Source: Verrucomicrobiota bacterium (GTDB lineage Bacteria; Verrucomicrobiota; Verrucomicrobiia; Limisphaerales; UBA8199). From it: DNA of 60,562 bases. The stretch covers positions 1-60,562 of the forward strand of contig PSRM01000269.1 of NCBI GenBank assembly GCA_003176045.1, in the 5' to 3' direction. Of the stretch, positions 45,468 through 52,957 are shown piece by piece. The notes under the pieces were generated by a model. It saw only the letters and a list, made by a program, of their open reading frames with translations. It was not told the origin of the DNA and made no database searches. How positions within the stretch are numbered: position 1 is the stretch's first letter; every line of letters begins with the position of its first letter. The position numbers and the translations under genes were made by a program.

Positions 45468-48401
45468 TTACGGATTCTTGGTCTGGACCGGGATACCGCT
45501 TTGCGCGAAGGGCATCTCGTCTTCGGAATGATAACGGTTACCGGCCGGATCAACGATGGTGGGAGTGACGAAGATCATCAGGTTCTTCTTTTGAGTAGAG
45601 CTGGCCTCGGAGCGGAAAAGCCGGCCAATGATCGGCAAATCGCCAAGCACAGGAACTTTGTCCTTAAGCTTGTGAACGTCTTCGCTGATGAGTCCGCCGA
45701 GGACGACCGTTTGGCCATCCCAAACGATGCAGCTCGTGGTCACCTGGCGCAGGCGGAAATGCGGCAGGGGCAGAACGGCGATAATGCTTTGATTGCCCGC
45801 CCCAGCCAAAGCTCCTTGGGGCACAAATGCGCCAGGGTCCTCATACCCCAGAAACTCCGTAATGGTCGGAATAATAGTCATTTGAATGGTGAATCCATCC
45901 GCGTCCACGTAAGGCACGACGTCGAGCGTCGGGCCGAACGGCAAAGCTTCGGTGCTGTAACCGCTGGTGAGGTTCTGTTGGACGATGGTATTGCCGCCAA
46001 TCGTTCCCGGAGTGGCTGTGCCGGAGCCGGCGCCGCCATTGCCGAAGTTTTGGCCGGTGACAATTGTCCGCAAGTCCACTACCTGGACCTGGGTCTGGCG
46101 CCCGCTGAGGGTGGTCACAGAGGATTCGTTGAGCAAATCGGCTCCGTCTCTTTGATCAATCGCGTTGAGCACGACGCGGAACTGGGGTTGGGTGAGAATC
46201 CCGGTGAAAGTGGCGATCGGATTATTGATGTTCGGCGGGTTCTGCATGTTCGGGATGGTGGTGCGGTTACCGCCGGTGAGCAGTTGATCGCCGGCGGATG
46301 GCGCCAGCGTCGTGTTCACCCCATTCGGATATACGCCGTTCGGTGGGATAAGTGCGCCGGGGAATATCCCGCTGGGATTGCCGGAAGACGGCGCGCCGGC
46401 CATGCTCGGCGAGCTGCCGCCGCTCAACACGGTAGCGCCATGGTTCATCAGGATATTGCCCAGATACCAATCGAACCCAAGCGCCCGGCTGTCGTTTTGG
46501 GAAATCTCGACGAATTTCGCCTTAATGTTGACCATCGGCGGAGCGATGTTCAGGATTTGCACAGCCTGTTCGATGGTGTCCAACTCCTGCAACGTCGCCC
46601 GGACGACCAGCGTGCCATCTCGATCGTTGAAGAAGAGGGTTTTCGGCGGGTTCAAGTCAACGCCCAGGCTCAGGAAGAATTGACGCGCGGTCGCGCTAAC
46701 CACTTCCATGGCGTTGGTGCGCGTCACAGCCTTGATGCCCTGGCCCTGGCCGCCAGCGGCGCCGCCACCGCCGCCGCCGATGCCACCGCCCGTGATACCG
46801 GCCACGCTCACACGCGGAACGGTTGTGAGACTGCCGCCGCCGCCCGCACCCCCGGCGCCGCCGCCGCCGCCACTAATACCGCCGCCGCCACCACCACCGC
46901 CGCCACCGCCGCCGCTGCTGGTCTGGATAGCGGCGAAAGGCACGCCCACGACACTTTCCAGCCCTTGAACGAAGGTATTAGGATCCACTTTGATGACGCG
47001 GAACTGAAGCTGGGGATCCGACCCCTGCGGGGAAAACACTACCGCGTAGTCTTCGATCGAGTACTTGATCGGTTTGTCAGCGGCAGCAACGATGGCATCG
47101 AGCGCCTCGGTCATGCGCAAGTCTGTCAGGGGCGACTCAATCTTGATGACGGTGCCGCTGACGTCCGCGCCCTCCGCGGGCGCCGGCGCGGCAACGGGCA
47201 GGCCGGTCGCAGGATCCACAGGGGCGGCGGTCGTTGGAGCGGCTGCCGCGCCAACTCTTTGGTTTATCAGGAAGTTCACACCCTTCTTCTCTGGATCACG
47301 TTTGCGCGCCTGATCGCGCAGAATACTGATCACTTCGCTTAGCGGCAGCCCGGGGAATTTCACTTCATCGAGCATGATCATATTTAATTTGGCGACGATC
47401 GCTTGCCGGCGCGGACTGGTATGGATGAGATTGGTTCGGGCGTATGGGTTGGGTTGCGGCAGAAGCGTGGCCTTGGTGGATGGCGCCCAGGCTTTTTCGA
47501 CGGCCAGCAGTTCCTGCCGGGAAACCACGTCGCGCTTGTTCAGCGATTCCTGGAACCGCTGTTCGGTAACCACGTTCATATAGTAGTAAACGGTCTGGTC
47601 CTGGGGATCGAGTGCCTTGGCCTCCTCGAGTTTGGCCTGGGCTTCGTCCAGTTTGCCCATCTCCAGGAAAAACTTGGCGTTCTGGACCAGGGTAGCCACG
47701 TTGACGTGGTTGGACCGAATCGTCGGCTCCAGGGCGACGACGTCTTTGCTGGGGTGTTTGCCGAGGGTTTCGGCGACCAGCTTGGTGTTCTCATGCTGGA
47801 GTTCAAGGCCCTGTGGGTTGGTTTTGTCCACCACCAGAACTGTTTTGATGTAAGTGCTGGCAGCGTCGTAGTTGCCGCTGTGCTGCGCTTCTTTTGCCAG
47901 CTCCAGGCTCACGGGCACCAGTCCGTGCCGCGTCAACATTGCTTCCTTCTGTTGCGGCGACAGCCCGATGCTTTGCACCAGCGACCAACATTCGTTGTAC
48001 AGTTTGTAGGCCGCAGGCAGATCGCGGCGCGCTTGCGCGTTTTGGGCAAGGACCAATTTCTCCTGCAACGTCAAAAAGTCCGCCTGCGCGTGAATACTGT
48101 AATCGACGGCGGTTTTGACCGCGTCGTTTTGCGCGAAGGCGGCTGGTAGGACGCTCAACAAAATGGCTATCGCGAGATTCAGCCGCAGTGTCGCGCCCCT
48201 CCTGACAACTTTGTCGAGAACTTTGTCGCGAACTTTGTCGTCAACTTTGTCATTAACTTTGCCAAGCGTTCCGTGTTTCGACAAAGTTCGCGACGAAGTT
48301 CTCGACAAAGTTTTCGAGGGAGGCGCTGCCGCGCACAGCCTGGTTGTCCTGGTTACATTGCCGATAGCCGATTGGCAATCGCCATAGGTGGCCTTATTCA
48401 T
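45468..48401 (-). CDS. PilQ/GspD-family secretin (Amuc_1098-like)
   Basis: Outer-membrane secretin, about 890-980 aa depending on the start. After the signal peptide (LNLAIAILLSVLPAAFAQ) comes a TPR-like region, then an N0-like domain (IMLDEVKFPGLPLSEVISIL), a Gly-rich insertion, and an N-domain ending LDTIEQAVQILN. The secretin core follows: VNIKAKFVEISQND, LNESSVTTLSGRQTQVQVVD, and the hallmark end VWDGQTVVLGGLISED with DKVPVLGDLPIIGRLFRS and KKNLMIFVTPTIVDP. ATG starts at 48401 or 48440 put 70 or more repeat-encoded residues before the signal peptide. A CTG at 48188 with AGGAGG nine bases before it gives a normal signal peptide and may be the real start. The PilM, PilN/O and PilP-like genes lie upstream and three secreted proteins downstream. 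Confidence 0.9.
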   Translation of the reverse strand: MNKATYGDCQSAIGNVTRTTRLCAAAPPSKTLSRTSSRTLSKHGTLGKVNDKVDDKVRDKVLDKVVRRGATLRLNLAIAILLSVLPAAFAQNDAVKTAVDYSIHAQADFLTLQEKLVLAQNAQARRDLPAAYKLYNECWSLVQSIGLSPQQKEAMLTRHGLVPVSLELAKEAQHSGNYDAASTYIKTVLVVDKTNPQGLELQHENTKLVAETLGKHPSKDVVALEPTIRSNHVNVATLVQNAKFFLEMGKLDEAQAKLEEAKALDPQDQTVYYYMNVVTEQRFQESLNKRDVVSRQELLAVEKAWAPSTKATLLPQPNPYARTNLIHTSPRRQAIVAKLNMIMLDEVKFPGLPLSEVISILRDQARKRDPEKKGVNFLINQRVGAAAAPTTAAPVDPATGLPVAAPAPAEGADVSGTVIKIESPLTDLRMTEALDAIVAAADKPIKYSIEDYAVVFSPQGSDPQLQFRVIKVDPNTFVQGLESVVGVPFAAIQTSSGGGGGGGGGGGGISGGGGGAGGAGGGGSLTTVPRVSVAGITGGGIGGGGGGAAGGQGQGIKAVTRTNAMEVVSATARQFFLSLGVDLNPPKTLFFNDRDGTLVVRATLQELDTIEQAVQILNIAPPMVNIKAKFVEISQNDSRALGFDWYLGNILMNHGATVLSGGSSPSMAGAPSSGNPSGIFPGALIPPNGVYPNGVNTTLAPSAGDQLLTGGNRTTIPNMQNPPNINNPIATFTGILTQPQFRVVLNAIDQRDGADLLNESSVTTLSGRQTQVQVVDLRTIVTGQNFGNGGAGSGTATPGTIGGNTIVQQNLTSGYSTEALPFGPTLDVVPYVDADGFTIQMTIIPTITEFLGYEDPGAFVPQGALAGAGNQSIIAVLPLPHFRLRQVTTSCIVWDGQTVVLGGLISEDVHKLKDKVPVLGDLPIIGRLFRSEASSTQKKNLMIFVTPTIVDPAGNRYHSEDEMPFAQSGIPVQTKNP
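48188..48203 (-). promoter_or_regulatory. Candidate ribosome binding site and CTG start for the secretin
   Basis: On the minus strand AGGAGG (48203-48198) is followed after 9 nt by an in-frame CTG (48188-48186). Translation from there would begin (M)RLNLAIAILLSVLPAAFAQ, a textbook signal peptide. No ATG, GTG or TTG is available nearby in this frame. CTG starts are rare, so this is a suggestion. Confidence 0.4.
48207..48325. repeat. 12-bp AACTTTGTCGAG arrays in inverted orientation
   Basis: Five direct units (48207-48263) are followed by three or more in the opposite orientation (CGACAAAGTT, about 48287-48317), so the region can fold into a long hairpin at the 5' end of the secretin gene. It is read in frame as DKVRDKVLDKV if translation starts upstream. 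Confidence 0.88.
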
Positions 48402-48530
48402 CATGGGTTCGGTGGCGGTCATAGGTAGTGCCCCTCCCACGACGGGCGTGAGGTCGGGAGGGACGGTTAGTTCGATTGCGGAGCCGGAGTGGTGGAGTGG
48501 TGGAGTTTGGGTGTCGGGTTGGAGGACGGG

Positions 48531-49340
48531 TTAAGAAGCGCCTTTACTATATTTGACGGTCCATTTCTTTTGGTTCGATTTAGCCAAGAGTACAACTTCG
48601 TTTTGTGTGATGGCAACGATATTGTAATCTTCGCCGTTGAAAGTCAGGCGGGAGCCCACGCGCTGGTCGCGCCATGGGTGATTTTCAGGTCCGTAAAAGA
48701 TGCTGGCCATGTACCCCTCGACGCGCTGGAAGGGCTTTTCTTTGTCTTTGGTCAATACGGCCAGGGAGTCATCAGCCAACAGCTTGAGAGTGATTTTGTC
48801 GGGATCGGCGACGTTGCCTTCGATTTTAACCACTTGAAAAATGTTTTCCTTGTCTTTGTCGTTGAGCTTGTAGCCGGCGGACTTCTTGTTGCGCAACGCA
48901 GGCGTCGCCGCAGCTTCCCGGATCATGCTGATGATGTATTTCGTATCTTCGGGTTTGTCAGCCGTGATGACCTGATCGAGCCATATCTTCATGTAGAGCG
49001 GCGTGATGTTGGTCACCGTGGCCGCGCGCGGGCCCAGCGACGCCAGGGGACGTATTCCGTCAATGGTTTTTTGCCATTGCATGGGATTGAACAGCCGGTT
49101 CGGATCAGAAAAGTTGATCGTCGCGGGAGTGGCCAACCGCGTGAGCGTGTTCGTGTAAAGAGTCACATCCAGCTCCGGCAAGGGTTGAACTTTGGTCGTC
49201 GTTTTTGCCTCCGACTCTTTATTCAGCTTTTCGTTGTGCCCAGGGATGATCACGAAGATAAACGCCAGCACTGCCAGGATGATGGCCAGCAACACCACGC
49301 CCAGCATCAGCTTCTCGTAATTCTTTTTCAGCCAGTTCAT
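48531..49340 (-). CDS. Inner-membrane-anchored pilus/secretion assembly protein (Amuc_1099/PilP-like)
   Basis: 269 aa. It has a short cytosolic MNWLKKNYEK, one TM helix (LMLGVVLLAIILAVLAFIFVII), a linker and a periplasmic domain ending GSRLTFNGEDYNIVAITQNEVVLLAKSN, a small beta-barrel motif of the PilP/GspC HR type. Such proteins connect the inner-membrane platform to the secretin. The assignment rests on TM topology, the terminal beta motif and position directly before the secretin gene, since overall similarity to PilP is weak. The start codon is 6 bp from a CGTGAAA tandem array (49347-49381) that occupies the ribosome-binding region. It lies 106 bp after the preceding gene. Confidence 0.72.
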   Translation of the reverse strand: MNWLKKNYEKLMLGVVLLAIILAVLAFIFVIIPGHNEKLNKESEAKTTTKVQPLPELDVTLYTNTLTRLATPATINFSDPNRLFNPMQWQKTIDGIRPLASLGPRAATVTNITPLYMKIWLDQVITADKPEDTKYIISMIREAAATPALRNKKSAGYKLNDKDKENIFQVVKIEGNVADPDKITLKLLADDSLAVLTKDKEKPFQRVEGYMASIFYGPENHPWRDQRVGSRLTFNGEDYNIVAITQNEVVLLAKSNQKKWTVKYSKGAS

Positions 49341-49346
49341 TCCGCG

Positions 49347-49381
49347 CGTGAAACGTGAAACGTGAAACGTGAAACGTGAAA
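49347..49381. repeat. 7-bp CGTGAAA array x5 in the leader of the PilP-like gene
   Basis: Five near-perfect units lie 6 bp upstream of the ATG at 49340. It is the same unit as at 25748-25806 and 18115-18145. Confidence 0.92.
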
Positions 49382-49446
49382 GAAACCGAGCCTCGGGAAG
49401 GACTTGTGACCCGAGGACCTGAAATGCAAATGGGGGCGAGTCATGG

Positions 49447-50685
49447 TCATTGTGGCCTTGGAGTGGTGGCAGGCCCCTCAGCCAGCGGTTTCACTTCGGC
49501 GGCGCCCGGCGCTGCGGCGCCCGGCGCGGCTCCCGCCACTGGTCCGCGCCCTTTAGAGGCAGCCGGCGCGGCTTTTGGTTCGTTGGACAGCAATTTCACG
49601 ATATCCAAAGTAATCGTGATCTTGAGCAGCTTCTCATCCAGCACAATCTGCGGCCCGCGGCTGCCCGCGACTGCGGCTGGAGCCGCTGCTGCTGCCGGAT
49701 TGTAGGCGGGCGGAGGTGTGGGCGAGCCGCCCTTAAGCCCGCGATACGGAACGCCGCCGGGCGCGGGTCCACTGCCGTAGCGGTCGGGTACAGATGGAGT
49801 CCCGTACCGGCCGGAACTGTAAGGATCCGCCGACTGCGATGGCGTGGGAGGAACAAACGTAGGCGGGGGCGCATACCGAACCGGAGGGGCAGAGCCAGGG
49901 TCCATTGGCGTCAGATCCAGCGCGCCGGAGGAGGCCGGATCCACATTGACCGTTTTTACCACGAACCCATACGGAGAAGCGGCAAAGCCGCCAAGCACTG
50001 ACGCCAATTCCGAACTGAACGACAGGAAGGTGATCTCGTAAGGCGTAAGAATCGCCAGGTCGTTAGTAATGGACTTGTCTTCGAGACCGAGGTAATCCGT
50101 TTGGAGTCCCGCCTGGTCGTCAGGCGAATCAGGCTCGCGCCGGAGGTTTTCCAGCATATTGATCTTGGCCTGGAACAGCACCTCGCAAATCGCTTTCACC
50201 TCGCCCAATTCCACAGAAAGGGGCGCCAGTCCATTGGTGGCAAAACTGACTTTGCTGCGCTCTGCGGCAAAAGAAAAGGCGTAATTGGGCGGAATGATCA
50301 CGCTGGCATTGGTGGCGTCCCGCTGCATCTGGTCAATGACCCGGCTCAACGTCGCCGAAAAGTCCCTCTCGGTCACTCTGCCTGATTCCGGGTTGGGGAT
50401 GGGAAGGATGCGTTGAAAAAAGTTCGTGCCTTGAGCCAGCAGCCCCTGCAACTGCTTGCGCTGGTCCTGGGCGGTCTTGATGTTGTCCACTTTGCCCCCT
50501 GGCGTTCCCGGTTGCGGCTTTTGGTTGTTTAGGTTTGTGAGCTTGCCGTACTGCTCATCCAGCTTGGTGAGGATGTCCTCATTATGGCCCCATTCGACCC
50601 ACAGATTCCACCCCGCCCAGCCCATCAACCCGACTGCCACCGCGCAGGCGATCAAAAAGTAAAGATTGCGTTTAACCCAGGTCAT
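49447..50685 (-). CDS. Amuc_1100-like (PilN/PilO-type) inner-membrane protein
   Basis: 412 aa. TM helix NLYFLIACAVAVGLMGWAGWNLWVEW at residues 6-31 is followed by a helical stretch (LTKLDEQYGKLTNLNNQ, KTAQDQRKQLQGLL) and an alpha/beta periplasmic region, the topology of PilN/PilO and of Amuc_1100 of Akkermansia. The C-terminal 130 residues are Pro/Gly/Ala/Tyr-rich (APPPTFVPPTPSQSADPYSS), apparently disordered, with a short conserved-looking segment KLLKITITLDIVKLLSNEP. Its ATG directly follows the TAA of the PilM-like gene with no gap. By comparison with type IV pilus and type II secretion systems it should form the inner-membrane alignment complex. Identity with Amuc_1100 is inferred from gene order and topology. 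Confidence 0.75.
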   Translation of the reverse strand: MTWVKRNLYFLIACAVAVGLMGWAGWNLWVEWGHNEDILTKLDEQYGKLTNLNNQKPQPGTPGGKVDNIKTAQDQRKQLQGLLAQGTNFFQRILPIPNPESGRVTERDFSATLSRVIDQMQRDATNASVIIPPNYAFSFAAERSKVSFATNGLAPLSVELGEVKAICEVLFQAKINMLENLRREPDSPDDQAGLQTDYLGLEDKSITNDLAILTPYEITFLSFSSELASVLGGFAASPYGFVVKTVNVDPASSGALDLTPMDPGSAPPVRYAPPPTFVPPTPSQSADPYSSGRYGTPSVPDRYGSGPAPGGVPYRGLKGGSPTPPPAYNPAAAAAPAAVAGSRGPQIVLDEKLLKITITLDIVKLLSNEPKAAPAASKGRGPVAGAAPGAAAPGAAEVKPLAEGPATTPRPQ

Positions 50686-52581
50686 TTAAAGCTTGAGCGG
50701 TTTCTTGAAGCCGATGGTCACCCCAAATGTAAACGTGCCGGGCGGTTCATCCGCGCCGGGGTCCGAGGCGAAGCGGGTCTGATCTTTGTCGAAAAACGGA
50801 CTTTTCCCAATCTCCTCGACCACCGCATAAGCAAGGTCTTTGTTGGCCTCGGGTTTGTTCGAGACCCGGGTCAGGCTAACCGCTCGAAAAGTCACCGTGA
50901 ACCCTGTCAACTCCATGCTGGTGCCTTTGAGGTGAAGGCCTGGCGCCTGCGCCGAGCCCGCACCGGCAGTGGTCCCCGGAGTCGCGCCCATCGGCGCTGC
51001 CGGTGGGCTGCCTTCCGCACCCCCTCTGTTATAACGCTGCATATAGGTAGGATCGGGTGCGCCTGGCATGGGAGGACCGCCCATACCCGGCGGCGGATTC
51101 AGGCTGGTGCCCGCCCCTGCGCTCGAGCCGGGAATAGTCAATTTCTCGATCCAAATCCCGGCATCGGTTGGCCTGTAGCTGGTCTCGATTCGCGCCAGAA
51201 TCTGCCGCAGCTCCGTCAGGACATCGGCCCAATAATAGCGATCGTTGAGGTATTCGAAAAGCTGTTCCTGCTGCTTTTGGGTCTTCTGGAACTCGCCATA
51301 GACTTGTTTAAACCGCGTTGAGTTTTGCTCAAGAGGTTGAACCTGGGCGATGACGTCATTGAGCTTTTGTTCCTTGGCCTGGGCCAGCTTGCCGAACAGC
51401 AAACCAATGGCCCACATCCCCGCAGCTAAACTAAACGCAGTGGCGATGAAATAGGGCTTTTTCTGATTAAACCGCTGCCACTTAAGCGTGCTGGCAGGCA
51501 TCAAATTCAGCTCCACCGGGCAATGCGCCAGGTTGCGCAGGCCCAGACCGACCACTTCGCCCAACGAATGGGCCACTCGCGCTAACTCCTCCAGGTTGAT
51601 GCTCGGATCTATCTGTACTTTGCGCAGCGGGTTGAAGTATTCCACCGGCACGTTCAACTTTTCCGCGAAGAACTGCGGCGTATAATCCATGATCGAGGCG
51701 CCGCCGGACAGGAACAGCCGCACCGGCGCTGACCCGCCTTGCTGGCCGCGATAAAACTGCATGGTCTGGTTGACCTGGATGTGCAGCCGCGTCATGAACT
51801 GGCGCGCGATCTTCGAAATGGCCGCCTGGTGCGGATTGTCGGGATCTTCATAAGCGCCGCCCAAACTCACGAAGCCGTGTTCGACTTTGATTTTCTCGGC
51901 CTTATCGAAACTGAGCTTGGCTTCGTTGGCGAAATCCTGCGTGATCGAGTTCGCTCCCAGGTTAATGCTGCGCGAATAGATTTTGCCCTTCTCGAAGAAG
52001 AGCAGGTTGCTGGTCTTGGCCCCGATGTCCAGCAGCATCGAGCAATCCTCCAACTCGCCATAATTGTAGCGGAAAGCGTTGCACAACGCCGCGGGAGACA
52101 CATCGGCGATCTGCTGGTGCAGGCCCTGGGCTTCGGTGATCCGGAACAGGCCCTCGACAATATCCGCCTTGATCGCCACCAACAGCACTTCCAACTCGCC
52201 ATTCGCGCTGGAACCCAGGATCTGGTAATCCCAAACCACTTCCGCAAGCGGGAATGGCACGTTCTGCTGCGCCTCGTATTGGATAATCTGGGTGACTTTC
52301 CCGGCATCCACCGGCGGCAACTTGACGAATTTTGAAAAAACGTGGAAACCCGGCGCGCAGACGTTGACGTTCCTGGTCTTTATCCCCTTTTCGGTCATCA
52401 CCTGCTGTAAGGTCTTGGTAATGACGCCTTCCCGGGCGTTCTCCTGCGCCCCTTCTGGACCAAGCGACGTGATCGAGTATTGCTTGAGCCGGAGGCCGCT
52501 GTCCTCCGTGCCCTCGAATTCCGCCAGCTTGAGGCTGCCGGCCCCGAAATCAATTGCCAGAGATGACTTTGTATTCAGCAT
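50686..52581 (-). CDS. pilM: PilM-PilN fusion (Amuc_1101-like actin-fold ATPase with membrane domain)
   Basis: 631 aa. Residues 1-350 are an actin-fold PilM domain: LAIDFGAGSLKLAEFEG (phosphate 1), KFVKLPPVDAGKVTQIIQYEAQQNVPFP (subdomain 1C region), LLDIGAKTSNLLFFEKG (phosphate 2) and LFLSGGASIMDYT (adenosine motif). After LMPAS, a TM helix (FIATAFSLAAGMWAIGLLFG, about 375-395), a coiled coil and a periplasmic domain follow, which correspond to PilN. In most pili PilM and PilN are separate and PilM binds the PilN tail, so the fusion makes that contact permanent. A Gly/Pro-rich stretch near 495-555 looks disordered. It is the first gene of the block, with a candidate promoter 74 bp upstream. 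No PilB/PilT motor or pilin gene is in the window. Confidence 0.85.
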   Translation of the reverse strand: MLNTKSSLAIDFGAGSLKLAEFEGTEDSGLRLKQYSITSLGPEGAQENAREGVITKTLQQVMTEKGIKTRNVNVCAPGFHVFSKFVKLPPVDAGKVTQIIQYEAQQNVPFPLAEVVWDYQILGSSANGELEVLLVAIKADIVEGLFRITEAQGLHQQIADVSPAALCNAFRYNYGELEDCSMLLDIGAKTSNLLFFEKGKIYSRSINLGANSITQDFANEAKLSFDKAEKIKVEHGFVSLGGAYEDPDNPHQAAISKIARQFMTRLHIQVNQTMQFYRGQQGGSAPVRLFLSGGASIMDYTPQFFAEKLNVPVEYFNPLRKVQIDPSINLEELARVAHSLGEVVGLGLRNLAHCPVELNLMPASTLKWQRFNQKKPYFIATAFSLAAGMWAIGLLFGKLAQAKEQKLNDVIAQVQPLEQNSTRFKQVYGEFQKTQKQQEQLFEYLNDRYYWADVLTELRQILARIETSYRPTDAGIWIEKLTIPGSSAGAGTSLNPPPGMGGPPMPGAPDPTYMQRYNRGGAEGSPPAAPMGATPGTTAGAGSAQAPGLHLKGTSMELTGFTVTFRAVSLTRVSNKPEANKDLAYAVVEEIGKSPFFDKDQTRFASDPGADEPPGTFTFGVTIGFKKPLKL

Positions 52582-52927
52582 TTTTTCGTCGCGGCCTTTG
52601 CAGGCCGGGCCAATTCGCCGCTCTGGCGCTCATCCAGCCAAGGGCAGCCGTGCAGGATTAAAAAATTTGTATCGCGTGGTCAATAAAAAAAGAAAAAAAC
52701 AATGGCCGGGAACCATGATTTTTCGACATGCACGTGTCTTCATTTCCCATTCATTGAGTTTGGTACATTCACCTTAAACAGAAAGCGTGCCAACCCACTT
52801 TTCCTAGGGACAACACCCCTATTTGGGCCTCAAACTGAGTGAGCCTCACGCATCCTGCGTGAGTTTCACGCATTTGAGCAGATCAGAGAAACGGCGAATC
52901 AACGCGAATGTACGCGAACGGCCGTCA
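52582..52927. other. Upstream region of the secretion block
   Basis: No gene seen. It holds the candidate promoter at 52655-52683, a hairpin near 52840-52865 (TGAGCCTCACGCATCCTGCGTGAG) and GCGAATCAAC/GCGTTCATT repeats from 52894. Confidence 0.6.
52655..52683 (-). promoter_or_regulatory. Candidate sigma-70-type promoter of the pilM block
   Basis: On the minus strand TTGACC (52683-52678), 17 nt, then TAATCC (52660-52655), about 74 bp before the ATG. The surrounding DNA is AT-rich, unlike the rest of the window. Found by eye only. Confidence 0.35.
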
Positions 52928-52957
52928 TTAGCGTTCATTGGCGTTCATTCGCGGTTG
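52894..52957. repeat. 9-10-bp tandem repeats (GCGAATCAAC, GCGTTCATT) at a gene end
   Basis: Two sub-arrays run into the stop codon of the membrane-protein gene, so its last residues (PRMNANER) are repeat-encoded. Compare 1081-1146. Confidence 0.75.

Noticed and set aside
45501..47342. Plus-strand open frame of 613 codons
   Set aside because: Antisense to the secretin; the long Ala/Thr runs are the reverse of the Gly-rich stretch.
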